This document shows, piece by piece, positions 16,855 through 25,746 of a stretch of 64,000 nt of DNA. The translations under genes and the position numbers were made by a program. Position 1 is the stretch's first letter, and the number at the start of each line of letters is the position of its first letter. Under the pieces are notes generated by a model. The model was not told the origin of the DNA. It was given only the letters and a program-made list of their open reading frames with translations, and did no database searches. Origin of the DNA: Reyranella sp. (GTDB taxonomy: Bacteria; Pseudomonadota; Alphaproteobacteria; Reyranellales; Reyranellaceae); assembly GCF_017305915.1 (NCBI RefSeq), contig NZ_JAFKJN010000017.1, forward strand, positions 1-64,000, written 5' to 3'.

Positions 16855-18437
16855 CCTTGCACCACGCGCTTGTGCAGGCGGCCGATCGCATCGAGCGCGG
16901 ACAGGATCGCGCCCTCCTGCCAGGCCGGGATGTAGGAGGCATGTTCGCCGGCCAGCACGATGCGGCCGTCGATCTGGCAGAGATTGTCGTAATGCTGCCT
17001 GCGCGCGTCCTCCGTCCAATCGCCGGCGCAGCCCAGTGTGAAGGGCGAGCGGTGCCAGGCGACCGAGATGCCGGTCTCGAACTCGCGGCGATATTGCGGA
17101 TGGATCTGCATGCCGCAGTCCAGCGCGCGCTCGATGCGCTGCTGCGGCGACATCGAGGTGAGCTCGTAGGAATTGGCGCCGTTCCAGGTGTAGCAGCCCA
17201 ACAGCACACCCTTGCCGGTCGTGTTGAAGTCGTTGCTGGGATAGGAGATCTGGCGGATCGGCAGGTCGGTGTAGCTGATGCCGCCGAAGATCTGCTCGTC
17301 CTCCTCCCAGAAGCGGCGCTTGAACTGCAGGCCGATCTTGACCGACGAGGCGTAGGGCACGGCGGCGATCGCAGCCAGCATCGGGTCTCCGACCTGGACG
17401 TCGATCTGGCTCAGGATGCTGAGCGGGATCGTGCAGACGCACCAGTCGGCGCTGACCTGATGCGTGGCGCCAGGCGCCGTCGTGTCCTGATAGGTCACGG
17501 TCACGCTCTTCTCGCCCTGCGCGATCCGCGTGACCCGGGCGTTGTAGGTGATGAGATCGCCGACCTCGCGCGTGAAGGCCTCGCCGATCCGGCCCATGCC
17601 GCCGACCGGCTGGAACATGGTGGTCTGGAACTCATAAGCCGCGAAGGACGAAAGGCCGCGCCACAGCCGCGATTGCAGGATGTCGCTGAGGCCGATCACC
17701 TCGCCCGCCACCGGCTCGGCGCCGAGCCCACCGCCGGGATCGCGCTCGTAGCCGCGGAACTCCGACGTGATCAGTCCCGCCTTGTAGGCGTAGTTCCGGT
17801 CGAGCACGCCCCACCAGCGCAGCGATTCGAGGAGCACCTCGCGATCTTCCTTGGTCACCAGCTCGTCGAGTTGGCCCTTCTGCACGACCTTGGCCAGCAG
17901 CTCCGAGGTATGGCCCTGGAAGTCGGTCTTGATCTCGCGGATGCGGCGCGGTTGGCCGCCGAACGCCTTGGCCGAATGCAGGTAAGCGTTGTGGTTGAGC
18001 TGCTGGAACGGCTCGAGCGTCACGCCCAGCCGCCTGCAGTAGTCGAGCAGGCCGTTGTGGTGATACGGAATTCGCCAGGGGCCGGGATTGAGGTAGAGGC
18101 CTGCGTCGAACTCGCATTTCTGCGTCGCGCCGCCGAGCTCGGTGTAGCTGTCGCCGCCGCGCAGCGACCAGTTGCGGCCGCCGGCGCGATTGTTGAACTC
18201 CAGCACCGTCACCTTGTAGCCGGCCTGGCGCAGCTCCAGCGCCGCGGCCAGGCCGGCCAGTCCGGCGCCGAGGACCAATACCGAGGCCCCCTTGGGATCG
18301 CCTTCGAGCCTGATCCTTCCCTTGTAACCCGATTCGGCGGCGTACCCGAGACTGGTCATCGCCTGGTACATCGCCGCACCTCCCGCCGTCAGCCCGATCA
18401 GCTGCAACAGCTCGCGCCGACTTGGACCCGTGGACAT
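16851..18437 (-). CDS. Exported flavin-containing amine oxidase/dehydrogenase
   Basis: 528 residues with an N-terminal twin-arginine-like signal (SRRELLQLIGLTAGGAAM), an FAD-binding GAGLAG at 57-62 followed by the RAGGR motif near 84-88, and the C-terminal FAD clamp AGEHASYIPAWQEGAILSAL. This is the MAO/L-amino-acid oxidase fold. Amine oxidases normally pass electrons to O2. Known relatives such as Pseudomonas NicA2 have a Tat signal and a cytochrome c partner (CycN) and act as dehydrogenases. The overlapping cytochrome gene suggests the same here. The amine substrate is unknown. Confidence 0.9.
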   Translation of the reverse strand: MSTGPSRRELLQLIGLTAGGAAMYQAMTSLGYAAESGYKGRIRLEGDPKGASVLVLGAGLAGLAAALELRQAGYKVTVLEFNNRAGGRNWSLRGGDSYTELGGATQKCEFDAGLYLNPGPWRIPYHHNGLLDYCRRLGVTLEPFQQLNHNAYLHSAKAFGGQPRRIREIKTDFQGHTSELLAKVVQKGQLDELVTKEDREVLLESLRWWGVLDRNYAYKAGLITSEFRGYERDPGGGLGAEPVAGEVIGLSDILQSRLWRGLSSFAAYEFQTTMFQPVGGMGRIGEAFTREVGDLITYNARVTRIAQGEKSVTVTYQDTTAPGATHQVSADWCVCTIPLSILSQIDVQVGDPMLAAIAAVPYASSVKIGLQFKRRFWEEDEQIFGGISYTDLPIRQISYPSNDFNTTGKGVLLGCYTWNGANSYELTSMSPQQRIERALDCGMQIHPQYRREFETGISVAWHRSPFTLGCAGDWTEDARRQHYDNLCQIDGRIVLAGEHASYIPAWQEGAILSALDAIGRLHKRVVQG

Positions 18438-18905
18438 CTATGACCTCGAAGCCGCCGTGTTGACCGCCACGTAGGTTCGCGCCCGGTACTTGGGACCGTC
18501 AACCTCTCCCATCGGGATGAAACCCAGGCGCCGCATCAGCCGGTGCGAGCGTTCGTTCGGCAAGTCGACTGCCGCCAGGATGCGCGGCAGCTTCAGGACC
18601 TCGAAGCCGTGGCGCATCGCCGCTTGCGCGGCCGCGAAGGCGACCCCCCTGCCCCAGTGGCGCTCGCCGATCACGATCGTCAGCTCGCGGTCCTTGCCGG
18701 TTGGGCGCAGCGAGGTCAGGCCGATGACCTCGCCGTCCTGCAGGATCACCCAGGCGCCATGGGCAATCGACGCCTCGACATGCCGCTCAGTCCCCGCGCG
18801 GGTCAGCAGCGCGCCGTCGAACAGGTATTGCCGGACACCCGGCTCGGTGAAGATCGCATGCAGCGCGTCGCCGTCGGCAGGCTCTACGGCGCGCAGCGCG
18901 ATCAT
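18438..18905 (-). CDS. GNAT-family acetyltransferase (RimJ/RimL-like)
   Basis: 155 residues with a typical RimJ-like core: VILQDGEVIGLTSLRPTGKDRELTIVIGERHWGRGVAFAAAQA, where the HWGRGVA loop binds acetyl-CoA, and a C-terminal LPNERSHRLMRRLGFIPMG segment. It overlaps the valS stop by four bases (ATGA) and abuts the amine oxidase start, so it may be co-transcribed with valS. Target unknown. Confidence 0.88.
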   Translation of the reverse strand: MIALRAVEPADGDALHAIFTEPGVRQYLFDGALLTRAGTERHVEASIAHGAWVILQDGEVIGLTSLRPTGKDRELTIVIGERHWGRGVAFAAAQAAMRHGFEVLKLPRILAAVDLPNERSHRLMRRLGFIPMGEVDGPKYRARTYVAVNTAASRS

Positions 18906-21583
18906 GCACCCAGACGTTTGAGGGCGGTGCTGAGGCGGACGCGGGTCTGCTCGGCCTGGCTGCGGCGCTCACGCTGCTCCTCGACGACCTCCTCCGGCGC
19001 ACGCGACACGAAGTTCGCGTTGCCGAGCTTGGCGTCGATCTTGCCGATCTCGTCCGCGAGCTTCTTGATCTCCTTCTGCAGGCGTGCGCTCTCTGCTTTG
19101 AGGTCGATCACGTCGCCGACCGGCAGCGCATAGGTCGCCTCGCCGAGCACGATCTGTAGCGACGCCTTGGGTGCCGCGGCAGCGGCCTCGATGCCCTCGA
19201 CCCGCGCCAGCCGTTCGATGGCGGCGCGGTGCGTGTCGATCCGCTTTTGCGTCGTTGCATCGGCGCCGACCACCAGCAGCTTGAGCTTGGCTCCAGCAGG
19301 CACGTTCAGCTCGGATCGAGCCGAGCGGATGTCGGAGATCAGCTTCACCAGCCAGCTCATCTCGGCATCGGCCGCCGCATCGATGGCCGATGCCGCAGGC
19401 CAGGGCTGGCTGATCAGCATGCCGTGCTCGGCACGATGGCCTGTCTTGTCCCACAGCTCCTCGGTGATGAACGGCATCACCGGATGCAGGAGCTTCACGG
19501 TCTCGCGCAGCACGAAGGCCGTGACGGCGCGGGTCTCGTCCTTCTCGGGCCCGTCGGCACCCTGCAGGATCGGCTTGGTCAGCTCGACATACCAGTCGCA
19601 GACCACGCCCCAGATGAACTCGTAGAGCGCCGTCGCGGCGTCGTTCAGCCGGAACTCCTCCAGCGCCTTGTCGACCGCGTCGTTGGCGCGGGCGAGCTCG
19701 CCCAGCATCCACTTGTTGACCGTGAGCTTCGCGGTTGCCGGATCGAAGCCCTTCGGCAGCGCCACACCGTTCATCTCCGCAAAACGCGTGGCGTTCCATA
19801 GCTTGGTGGCGAAGTTGCGCGAGCCCTCGACCCGCGCCGGAGCGAGCCGCAGGCGGCCGGCGTTGGAGGCCGCCATCGAGGCCATGGTGAAGCGCAGCGC
19901 ATCGGCGCCGTATTTGTCGATCAGCTCCAGGGGATCGATGATGTTGCCCTTGGACTTCGACATCTTCTGGCCCTTCTCGTCCGTCACCAGCCCGTGCAGG
20001 TAGACGGTGCGGAACGGCACCTCGGTCATGAAGTGCATGCCCATCATCATCATGCGGGCAACCCAGAAGAACAGGATGTCCCACCCGGTCACCAGCACCG
20101 AGGTCGGGTAGTACTTGGCGAGCGCCGCCGTCTGCTCGGGCCAGCCGAGCGTCGAGAACGGCCACAGCGCCGAGCTGAACCAGGTGTCGAGCACGTCGGG
20201 ATCGCGCTGAAGCTCGACGTTCTTGCCGTAATGCCTGAGTGCCTCGGCCTTCGCCTCGCCTTCGGATTCGGCGACGAACACCGTGCGGTCCGGGCCGTAC
20301 CAGGCGGGGATCTGATGACCCCACCAGAGCTGGCGCGAGATGCACCACGGCTCGATATTCTCCATCCAGCGGAAGAACTCCTCGCGGCCGCGTTCGGGCA
20401 CGAAGGTCACGCGGCCGTCGCGCGCCGCGGCGATCGGCGCCTCGGCGAGCTTCTTGGCATCGGCGTACCATTGCTCTGTCAGGAACGGCTCGACCGGCAC
20501 GCCGCCGCGGTCGCCGTAGGGCACCGCATGGCTGTGCGGCTCGATCTTGTCGAGCAGGCCCGCGGCCTCCATGTCGGCGACGATGCGCTTGCGCGCCTCG
20601 AAGCGGTCGAGGCCGCGATATCTCTCCGGCGCGTTGTCGTTCAGCCGCGCGAACTTGTCGAAGATCGAGATGGCCTCGAGCTTGTGGCGCTTGCCGACCT
20701 CGAAGTCGTTGAAATCGTGCGCCGGCGTGATCTTCACCGCGCCCGAGCCCTTCTCGGGGTCGGAGTACTCGTCGCCGACGATCGGGATGCGACGGCCGAC
20801 CAGCGGCAGCACGGCATGCTTGCCGATCAGGTGTTTCCACTTGGGATCGTCGGGGTGCACGGCGACGGCAGTGTCGCCGAGCATCGTCTCCGGCCGCGTG
20901 GTGGCGACCACGATGTGCTCATCGCTGCCCTCGATCGGGTACTTGAAGAACCACAGGCTGCCCTTGACCTCGCGCGATTCGACCTCGAGGTCGGAGATCG
21001 CGGTCAGCATCTTGGGGTCCCAATTGACCAGCCGGTTGTCCTTGTAGATCAGGCCCTGGCGGTAGAGCTCGACGAACACCTTGAGCACGGCCTGGCTGAG
21101 GCCCTCGTCCATGGTGAAGCGCTCGCGGCTCCAGTCGGCCGAGGCGCCGAGCCGGCGCAGTTGGCGGGTGATGGTGCCGCCCGAATAGGCCTTCCATTCC
21201 CAGACCTTGGCCAGGAACGCCTCGCGATTGAGCAGCTTCTTGTTGCCATCAGCGCCTTTGTCCGCACCCTCGACCGCCAGGCCGATGCCTTCCTGCTCGA
21301 GATTGCGCACGACGACCATCTGGGTCGCGATGCCGGCATGGTCGGTGCCGGGCTGCCACAGCACGTCGTCGCCCTTCATGCGCCGCCAGCGGATCAAGAT
21401 GTCCTGCAGCGTGTTGTCGAGCGCATGGCCCATGTGCAGGCTGCCCGTGACGTTGGGCGGCGGGATGACGATGCAGTACGGCGGCTTGGCCGATTCGGGA
21501 TGAGCCTTGAAGGCGCCGCCCTGCTCCCATTCGGGATACAGGCGGGCTTCGATCTCCTTGGGGTCGTAGGTTTTGTCGAGCAT
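18902..21583 (-). CDS. valS: Valyl-tRNA synthetase
   Basis: 893 residues. The class I signatures are complete: PPPNVTGSLHMGHAL (HIGH-type) near residue 38 and KMSKSKGN near 540. The CP1 editing domain lies between them and a C-terminal coiled-coil arm (KAESARLQKEIKKLADEIGKIDAKLGNANFVSRAPEEVVEEQRER) is present. It charges tRNA-Val in the cytoplasm. There is no clear Shine-Dalgarno, and an intrinsic-terminator hairpin ends only 17 bases upstream of the ATG, which suggests attenuation or read-through from popZ. Confidence 0.98.
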   Translation of the reverse strand: MLDKTYDPKEIEARLYPEWEQGGAFKAHPESAKPPYCIVIPPPNVTGSLHMGHALDNTLQDILIRWRRMKGDDVLWQPGTDHAGIATQMVVVRNLEQEGIGLAVEGADKGADGNKKLLNREAFLAKVWEWKAYSGGTITRQLRRLGASADWSRERFTMDEGLSQAVLKVFVELYRQGLIYKDNRLVNWDPKMLTAISDLEVESREVKGSLWFFKYPIEGSDEHIVVATTRPETMLGDTAVAVHPDDPKWKHLIGKHAVLPLVGRRIPIVGDEYSDPEKGSGAVKITPAHDFNDFEVGKRHKLEAISIFDKFARLNDNAPERYRGLDRFEARKRIVADMEAAGLLDKIEPHSHAVPYGDRGGVPVEPFLTEQWYADAKKLAEAPIAAARDGRVTFVPERGREEFFRWMENIEPWCISRQLWWGHQIPAWYGPDRTVFVAESEGEAKAEALRHYGKNVELQRDPDVLDTWFSSALWPFSTLGWPEQTAALAKYYPTSVLVTGWDILFFWVARMMMMGMHFMTEVPFRTVYLHGLVTDEKGQKMSKSKGNIIDPLELIDKYGADALRFTMASMAASNAGRLRLAPARVEGSRNFATKLWNATRFAEMNGVALPKGFDPATAKLTVNKWMLGELARANDAVDKALEEFRLNDAATALYEFIWGVVCDWYVELTKPILQGADGPEKDETRAVTAFVLRETVKLLHPVMPFITEELWDKTGHRAEHGMLISQPWPAASAIDAAADAEMSWLVKLISDIRSARSELNVPAGAKLKLLVVGADATTQKRIDTHRAAIERLARVEGIEAAAAAPKASLQIVLGEATYALPVGDVIDLKAESARLQKEIKKLADEIGKIDAKLGNANFVSRAPEEVVEEQRERRSQAEQTRVRLSTALKRLGA

Positions 21584-21600
21584 TGCTGGGTCTTATAACG

Positions 21601-21630
21601 AAAAACGCCACGGTGCGGGCCCGTGGCGTT
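21601..21630 (-). terminator. Intrinsic terminator between popZ and valS
   Basis: Read on the minus strand, the perfect 10-bp stem AACGCCACGG/CCGTGGCGTT closes on a 7-base loop and runs directly into a T5 tract. It is 24 bases after the popZ stop and 17 bases before the valS ATG. Confidence 0.85.
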
Positions 21631-21654
21631 GGTTGAGGGATCGGGCGCCTGGGG

Positions 21655-22230
21655 TCAGCGGCGGGTCAGCCGGACGATCTCGCGTTCGACATAGCGCTCG
21701 ACCAGCGGCGGCAGGTTCTTGTCCAGCCACTCCTTCAGCATCGGGCGCAGCATCTCCTTGACGATGTCCTCTAGATTGCGGCTTCCCACCGAGGGGCCGG
21801 CATCCTGGGCCGTCGGGGTCGGCACGCTGTCCTGCACCGCCTGGCTCAGGCGCTCGAAGGCGGACGTCGCGACGCTGGCGGCGCCCGATTCCACGAGACT
21901 GTCGGAAGGTTGCTTCATAGGAGCCTCCACGGGAGTGACTGATGTCACGGGTGCTGCGGGCGAAAATGCCGGTACCATGGGCTGGGGCATCTCGCTGGCA
22001 TCGACCGGATCGACCCGCTGCGGCAGCGGCGTCGGCGCGGCCTGCGGCAGTTCCGACGGCTCCTCGACCAGGTCGGTCAGCAGCAGCACGTCGTCGTTCC
22101 TGGCGCCGGGCGCCGGCGCGGCGTCGCCGCTCACCTGGGCCCTCGCCTCGTCGTCCGAGATGATCTTGCGGATCGAGGCCAGGATGTCGTCCATCGAAGG
22201 GTCGTTGCCGGCGCCCTTGGCGTCGCTCAT
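21655..22230 (-). CDS. popZ: PopZ-like cell-pole organizing protein (DUF2497)
   Basis: 191 residues from the ATG at 22230. It has the two conserved ends of the family: PSMDDILASIRKIISDDEA near the N-terminus and the C-terminal oligomerization helices NLEDIVKEMLRPMLKEWLDKNLPPLVERYVEREI. The middle is acidic and proline-rich, as in Caulobacter PopZ, which forms a polar network that tethers ParB. It overlaps the tolC-like stop by four bases. The order pcm-tolC-popZ-valS is a known alphaproteobacterial arrangement. Confidence 0.9.
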   Translation of the reverse strand: MSDAKGAGNDPSMDDILASIRKIISDDEARAQVSGDAAPAPGARNDDVLLLTDLVEEPSELPQAAPTPLPQRVDPVDASEMPQPMVPAFSPAAPVTSVTPVEAPMKQPSDSLVESGAASVATSAFERLSQAVQDSVPTPTAQDAGPSVGSRNLEDIVKEMLRPMLKEWLDKNLPPLVERYVEREIVRLTRR

Positions 22231-23630
22231 TTGCCGCTCCCCGAGCCGGCCGAACTGCCGCTTGTGCTGCCCCAGTCGCCGATCCAGCGCGAGCCGACCT
22301 CGTTGTAGTACTTCTCCTCGTCGTAGTACTCGACCGGCAGGCCGAGGGTGCGCGCGGTCAGGCGGCCGATGCCGGACAGCACGCCGTAATAGTTCACCTG
22401 CACGTCGTGGCGGGCGGAGATCAGGTTGACCTGCGAGTTCAGCAGTTCCTGCTCGGCGTTCAGCACGTCCAGGGTGGTGCGCGAGCCGACCAACGCCTCC
22501 TGGCGGACGCCGTTCAGGGCGACGTCGTTGGCGCGCACCTGGGCGGTGAACGAGGTGACGCGCGAGCGCGCCGAATCGAGGTTGCGCCACGACGAGATCA
22601 CCGACTGGGCTGCGGTCCGCCGCGCGCTGTCGAGCTCGTTGCGGCGCTGGCCGACCAGCTCCTTGGCCTGGCGGATCGCCGACCATTCGCTGCCGTTCTG
22701 GTAGATCGGCACGGTTGCCTGCAGGCGCACGCCGTACTGGTAGAACTGGTCGTTCGGCACCTGCAGGTCCTGCTGGTACTGGATGAATCCGACCAGGTTG
22801 ACCTGCGGCAGCAGGACCGAGATGGCGCTGTTCACGCCGTAGCTTGCCGCAGTGATGCGCTGCTGGGCGCTGATCGCGCGCGGCGCGTAGTCCATGGCGA
22901 GCGCCACGCACTCTTCTTCGCTCGCCGGCAGCGCGCCGACCAGCGGCAGCTCGCCGAGATTGCCCGGCTTCGTGCCGATGACGCGCAGGAAGGTCGCCTG
23001 GTCGATGCGCACCTGCGCTTCGGCCAGCACCAGGTCGGCCTTGGCCTGCTCGAGGCGGGCTTCGGCCTGCGACACGTCGGTGATGGTGAGCTCGCCGACC
23101 CGGAAGCGCTCGCGGGTGGCGTCGAGCTGCTGGACCAGCACCCGGACGTTGTTCTTGCGGGCATCGACGATGCCCATGTCGCGCAGCAGGTCGGCATAGA
23201 CCGTCGAGGCCTGCAGGAGGACCTGCTGCTCGGTGTCGGCCAGCAGGGCGCGCTGCGACTGGATGTTGGCCTGCGCGGTCTTGGTGTCGGCCACGGTCTT
23301 GCCGCCGCGGAAGATCGGCTGGGTGACCGACAGCAGGGTCGTGCGGCCGTTCAGGGCGTAATAGGTGCTGGCGCGCGAGACCGGCAGCGAGTCGAGCTCG
23401 ATCTTGTTGTACTCGACCGTCAGCGAAACCTTCGGCCGCCAGTTGGCCACCGCCTGGGCCAGCGTCTCGTCGGTCTGCCGCAGCACAGCGCGCTGGGCCA
23501 GCAGGTCGGGGTTGCTGTTGTAGGTGGTCGACAGGGCCTCGATCAGGCTCTGGGCGTGCGCAGCCGGACCGGCCGCGAGCGCAAGCGCCACCGCCGCGCA
23601 GGCGAGCCTCGAAGGGGGCCGGATACGCAT
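22227..23630 (-). CDS. tolC: TolC-family outer membrane efflux/secretion channel
   Basis: 467 residues from the ATG at 23630, chosen for its GAGGG Shine-Dalgarno 8 bases upstream. The signal peptide MRIRPPSRLACAAVALALAAGPAAHAQ is followed by the TolC repeats (SLIEALSTTYNSNPDLLAQRAVLRQTDE and, later, TTLDVLNAEQELLNSQVNLISARHDVQVNYYGVL). It forms the trimeric outer-membrane tunnel for type I secretion or RND pumps. No inner-membrane partner lies next to it. The C-terminal tail is Gly/Ser-rich. Confidence 0.95.
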   Translation of the reverse strand: MRIRPPSRLACAAVALALAAGPAAHAQSLIEALSTTYNSNPDLLAQRAVLRQTDETLAQAVANWRPKVSLTVEYNKIELDSLPVSRASTYYALNGRTTLLSVTQPIFRGGKTVADTKTAQANIQSQRALLADTEQQVLLQASTVYADLLRDMGIVDARKNNVRVLVQQLDATRERFRVGELTITDVSQAEARLEQAKADLVLAEAQVRIDQATFLRVIGTKPGNLGELPLVGALPASEEECVALAMDYAPRAISAQQRITAASYGVNSAISVLLPQVNLVGFIQYQQDLQVPNDQFYQYGVRLQATVPIYQNGSEWSAIRQAKELVGQRRNELDSARRTAAQSVISSWRNLDSARSRVTSFTAQVRANDVALNGVRQEALVGSRTTLDVLNAEQELLNSQVNLISARHDVQVNYYGVLSGIGRLTARTLGLPVEYYDEEKYYNEVGSRWIGDWGSTSGSSAGSGSGK

Positions 23631-23707
23631 GGAAACTACCCTCATTACCTGGAGCCTATCATCGCACGAACCGCCATGGGTAGCCCCACAACTGACCGCG
23701 CGCCTGT

Positions 23708-24370
23708 TCAAAACGTGAAGCGCGGCGGCGGTGCGAAGCCCGGCAGGGCCGGCGTCCCGGCATCGAAGATCGGACGGCCTGACGCGATGCCGCCCTCCTT
23801 GACCATCAATTGAGCCACGCCCAGCACTCCGGCCGACGCAGCAGCAATCACCGTGCCCAACCGGCCTCCCTCGGCCAGCTGGCCGACGATCGCCGCCGGC
23901 ACATGTTGCACGGCGCCCTCGATCAGGATCACGTCGTACGGACCCTCGCCGGCATGGCCGTCTTCCATCTTCCCGATGACGTGGCGCACGTTGGCGATGC
24001 CCAGTTGCCTGATGGTCTGCTCGGCCGAACCGGCCAGGCCGGTGTCGGCCTCGACTGCCACGACCGACTTCACGAGCCGTGCCAGAAGCGCGGTGCCGTA
24101 GCCGGGGCCCGAGGCCACCACCAGCGCCTTGTCCTCCGGCTGCGGCTGCAGCGTTTGGATCAGGCGGGCCAGCACCATCGGCTCCATCAGGCAGCGGCCG
24201 TTGCCCAGCGGCACATCGTCGTCGGCATAGGCGACCGAGCGCAGGCCTGCCGGCAGGAAGCGCTCGCGCGGCAAGTCGGCGATTGCGGCCAGAAGCTGCG
24301 CATTGTTGACGCGGTTTGGGCGGAGCTGGCCGTCGATCATGTTGCGACGTGCGAGCGTGAAGTCCGTCAT
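23708..24370 (-). CDS. pcm: Protein-L-isoaspartate O-methyltransferase family protein
   Basis: 220 residues from the ATG at 24370. The start MTDFTLARRNMIDGQLRPNRVNNAQLLAAI and the ERFLPAGLRSVAYADDDVPLGNGRCLMEP block are typical of the Pcm branch always found beside tolC in alphaproteobacteria. The SAM-binding motif is VVASGPGYGTALLARL. It probably repairs isoaspartyl residues, though this branch is diverged from E. coli Pcm and may have another methyl acceptor. Confidence 0.88.
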   Translation of the reverse strand: MTDFTLARRNMIDGQLRPNRVNNAQLLAAIADLPRERFLPAGLRSVAYADDDVPLGNGRCLMEPMVLARLIQTLQPQPEDKALVVASGPGYGTALLARLVKSVVAVEADTGLAGSAEQTIRQLGIANVRHVIGKMEDGHAGEGPYDVILIEGAVQHVPAAIVGQLAEGGRLGTVIAAASAGVLGVAQLMVKEGGIASGRPIFDAGTPALPGFAPPPRFTF

Positions 24371-24497
24371 CAAGTCTGACCCCAAAATGTTGGGTGTATA
24401 TAGGCAGCGCTGCCCAAGAGCGTCAAAGGCCGCGCGGTCGCGGGCCGTGCTTGACCGGCCCATGGGCCATGCGTATAGCACCGCCGTTCCTCGCGCC

Positions 24498-24571
24498 GGC
24501 CTGGTGGCAGAGTGGCTATGTAGCGGACTGCAAATCCGTCAATGCCGGTTCGATTCCGGCCCAGGCCTCCA
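24498..24571 (+). tRNA. tRNA-Cys (GCA)
   Basis: 74 bases fold into a cloverleaf with acceptor GGCCTGG/CCAGGCC, discriminator T, encoded CCA end, anticodon GCA in the loop CTGCAAA and T-arm GGTTCGATTCC. The D-loop is short. Confidence 0.95.
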
Positions 24572-24669
24572 CGCACCGGCCGACTATTGCGCACTTGCCT
24601 CTCCAGAGGCGCTCTGCCAAAAGACGCGGCCTCGCAGGTCACCATACCGCCGGTCTGCGACAGAATTTT

Positions 24670-24744
24670 TCCGGAGTAGCTCAGCGGTAGAGCAGGCGAC
24701 TGTTAATCGCCGGGTCGCAGGTTCGAACCCTGCCTCCGGAGCCA
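24670..24744 (+). tRNA. tRNA-Asn (GTT)
   Basis: 75 bases with acceptor TCCGGAG/CTCCGGA, discriminator G, encoded CCA end, anticodon GTT in CTGTTAA and T-arm GGTTCGAACCC. It lies 98 bp after tRNA-Cys. A truncated gene remnant follows its 3' end, as is common where mobile elements have used a tRNA as target. Confidence 0.95.
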
Positions 24745-24877
24745 AACTGAAGAAGGCAACGTCTCCCTTCGGATGCCCAGCGTCCGGAGGGAGATGGCCT
24801 CGACAAGGGCCTCCTTCTCGCCCTTCTTCTGGCGGTCGTCTACGACCTGCGGGCCGGCTGGCCGACGACAATCATGA

Positions 24878-25087
24878 ACCCACGGCGCCGGCAGCGAACC
24901 CAAGGCGCAGCAATGCGGCTGGCTCAAGGACAAGTATGGCCTGTCCTGGCAGATCGTGCCAAAGGCACTGCTGGAGATGTACAAGGCGGGCGTGTCGGCG
25001 AGGTCCGAGCGCGCCTTCAAGGCGATGATGCAGATGAAGAAGCTCGACCTCGCCGCCCTGCAGAAGGCGTATGACGGAGCGGACTGA
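24878..25087 (+). pseudogene. 3' remnant of a VOC/PhnB-like gene
   Basis: The open frame from 24878 (just after a TGA) to the TGA at 25085-25087 reads GSEPKAQQCGWLKDKYGLSW, then QIVPKALLEMYKAG and ending MQMKKLDLAALQKAYDG. This matches the C-terminal end of PhnB-like VOC proteins (3-demethylubiquinone methyltransferase-like). The N-terminal two thirds are absent and there is no start codon with a ribosome site. The end overlaps the NUDIX start as TGATG, so the intact gene was once coupled to it. Confidence 0.7.
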
Positions 25088-25686
25088 TGAGTGAAGAGAA
25101 GGCGGAGCTGGTCGGTCACGAGGTCGCGTTCCAGGGCTACTTCAAGGTCGGCCGCTACGTCTTCCGCCACACGCTGCATCGAGGCGGCATGAGCGGCCTC
25201 GTGAGCCGCGAGGTGTTCGAGCGCGGCCAGGCTGGCGCAGTGCTGCTCTACGATCCCGGGCGCGACGAGGTGGTGATGATCCGCCAGTTCCGCGCCGGCG
25301 CCTACGTCGCCGGGCACCATCCCTGGGTGTGGGAAGTCGTCGCCGGCATCATCGAGGAGAACGAGACGGCCGAGCAGATGATCCGCCGCGAGACCGTCGA
25401 GGAAGCCAACCTCGAGGTCGGCGAGCTGCTGCCGATCACCCGCGTGATGTTGACGCCCGGCGCCTGCTCCGAAGCCTGCGAGGTCTTCCTCGGCCGGGTC
25501 GACTCCTCGAAGGCGGGCGGCGTGTTCGGCCTCGCCGACGAGCACGAGGATATCCTGGTCAAGGTCCTGCCCTTCGCCGAGGCCTACGCCATGGTCGAGC
25601 GCAATGAGGTCGACAATGCCGTGGGCGTGATCGCGCTGCTGTGGCTCGCTCTGCACCGCGACGAGGTGCGCAAGCGCTGGCGCTAG
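25087..25686 (+). CDS. NUDIX hydrolase, ADP-ribose pyrophosphatase-like
   Basis: 199 residues with a full NUDIX box, G-x5-E-x7-R-E-x2-E-E, starting GIIEENETAEQMIRRE near residue 90, and the NudF-type lead-in QAGAVLLYDPGRDEVVMIRQFR. It would split ADP-ribose into AMP and ribose 5-phosphate in the cytoplasm, using Mg2+. The start overlaps the VOC remnant's stop. It is first of a long plus-strand run. Confidence 0.92.
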   Translation: MSEEKAELVGHEVAFQGYFKVGRYVFRHTLHRGGMSGLVSREVFERGQAGAVLLYDPGRDEVVMIRQFRAGAYVAGHHPWVWEVVAGIIEENETAEQMIRRETVEEANLEVGELLPITRVMLTPGACSEACEVFLGRVDSSKAGGVFGLADEHEDILVKVLPFAEAYAMVERNEVDNAVGVIALLWLALHRDEVRKRWR

Positions 25687-25746
25687 CGCAACGCTTTGCG
25701 CTACCGTGCGGGCGGGAGCGAGCGCGGGGCACGGAGCGAGAGTGAC

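Noticed and set aside
16855..17442. N-terminal extension of the cytochrome c
   Set aside because: It is an out-of-frame read of the amine oxidase gene; the signal peptide begins at 16854.
19994..21598. Long plus-strand open frame (534 codons) opposite valS
   Set aside because: It is antisense to a clear valyl-tRNA synthetase; its protein is Arg/His/Asp-rich low-complexity sequence caused by high GC in the third codon position.
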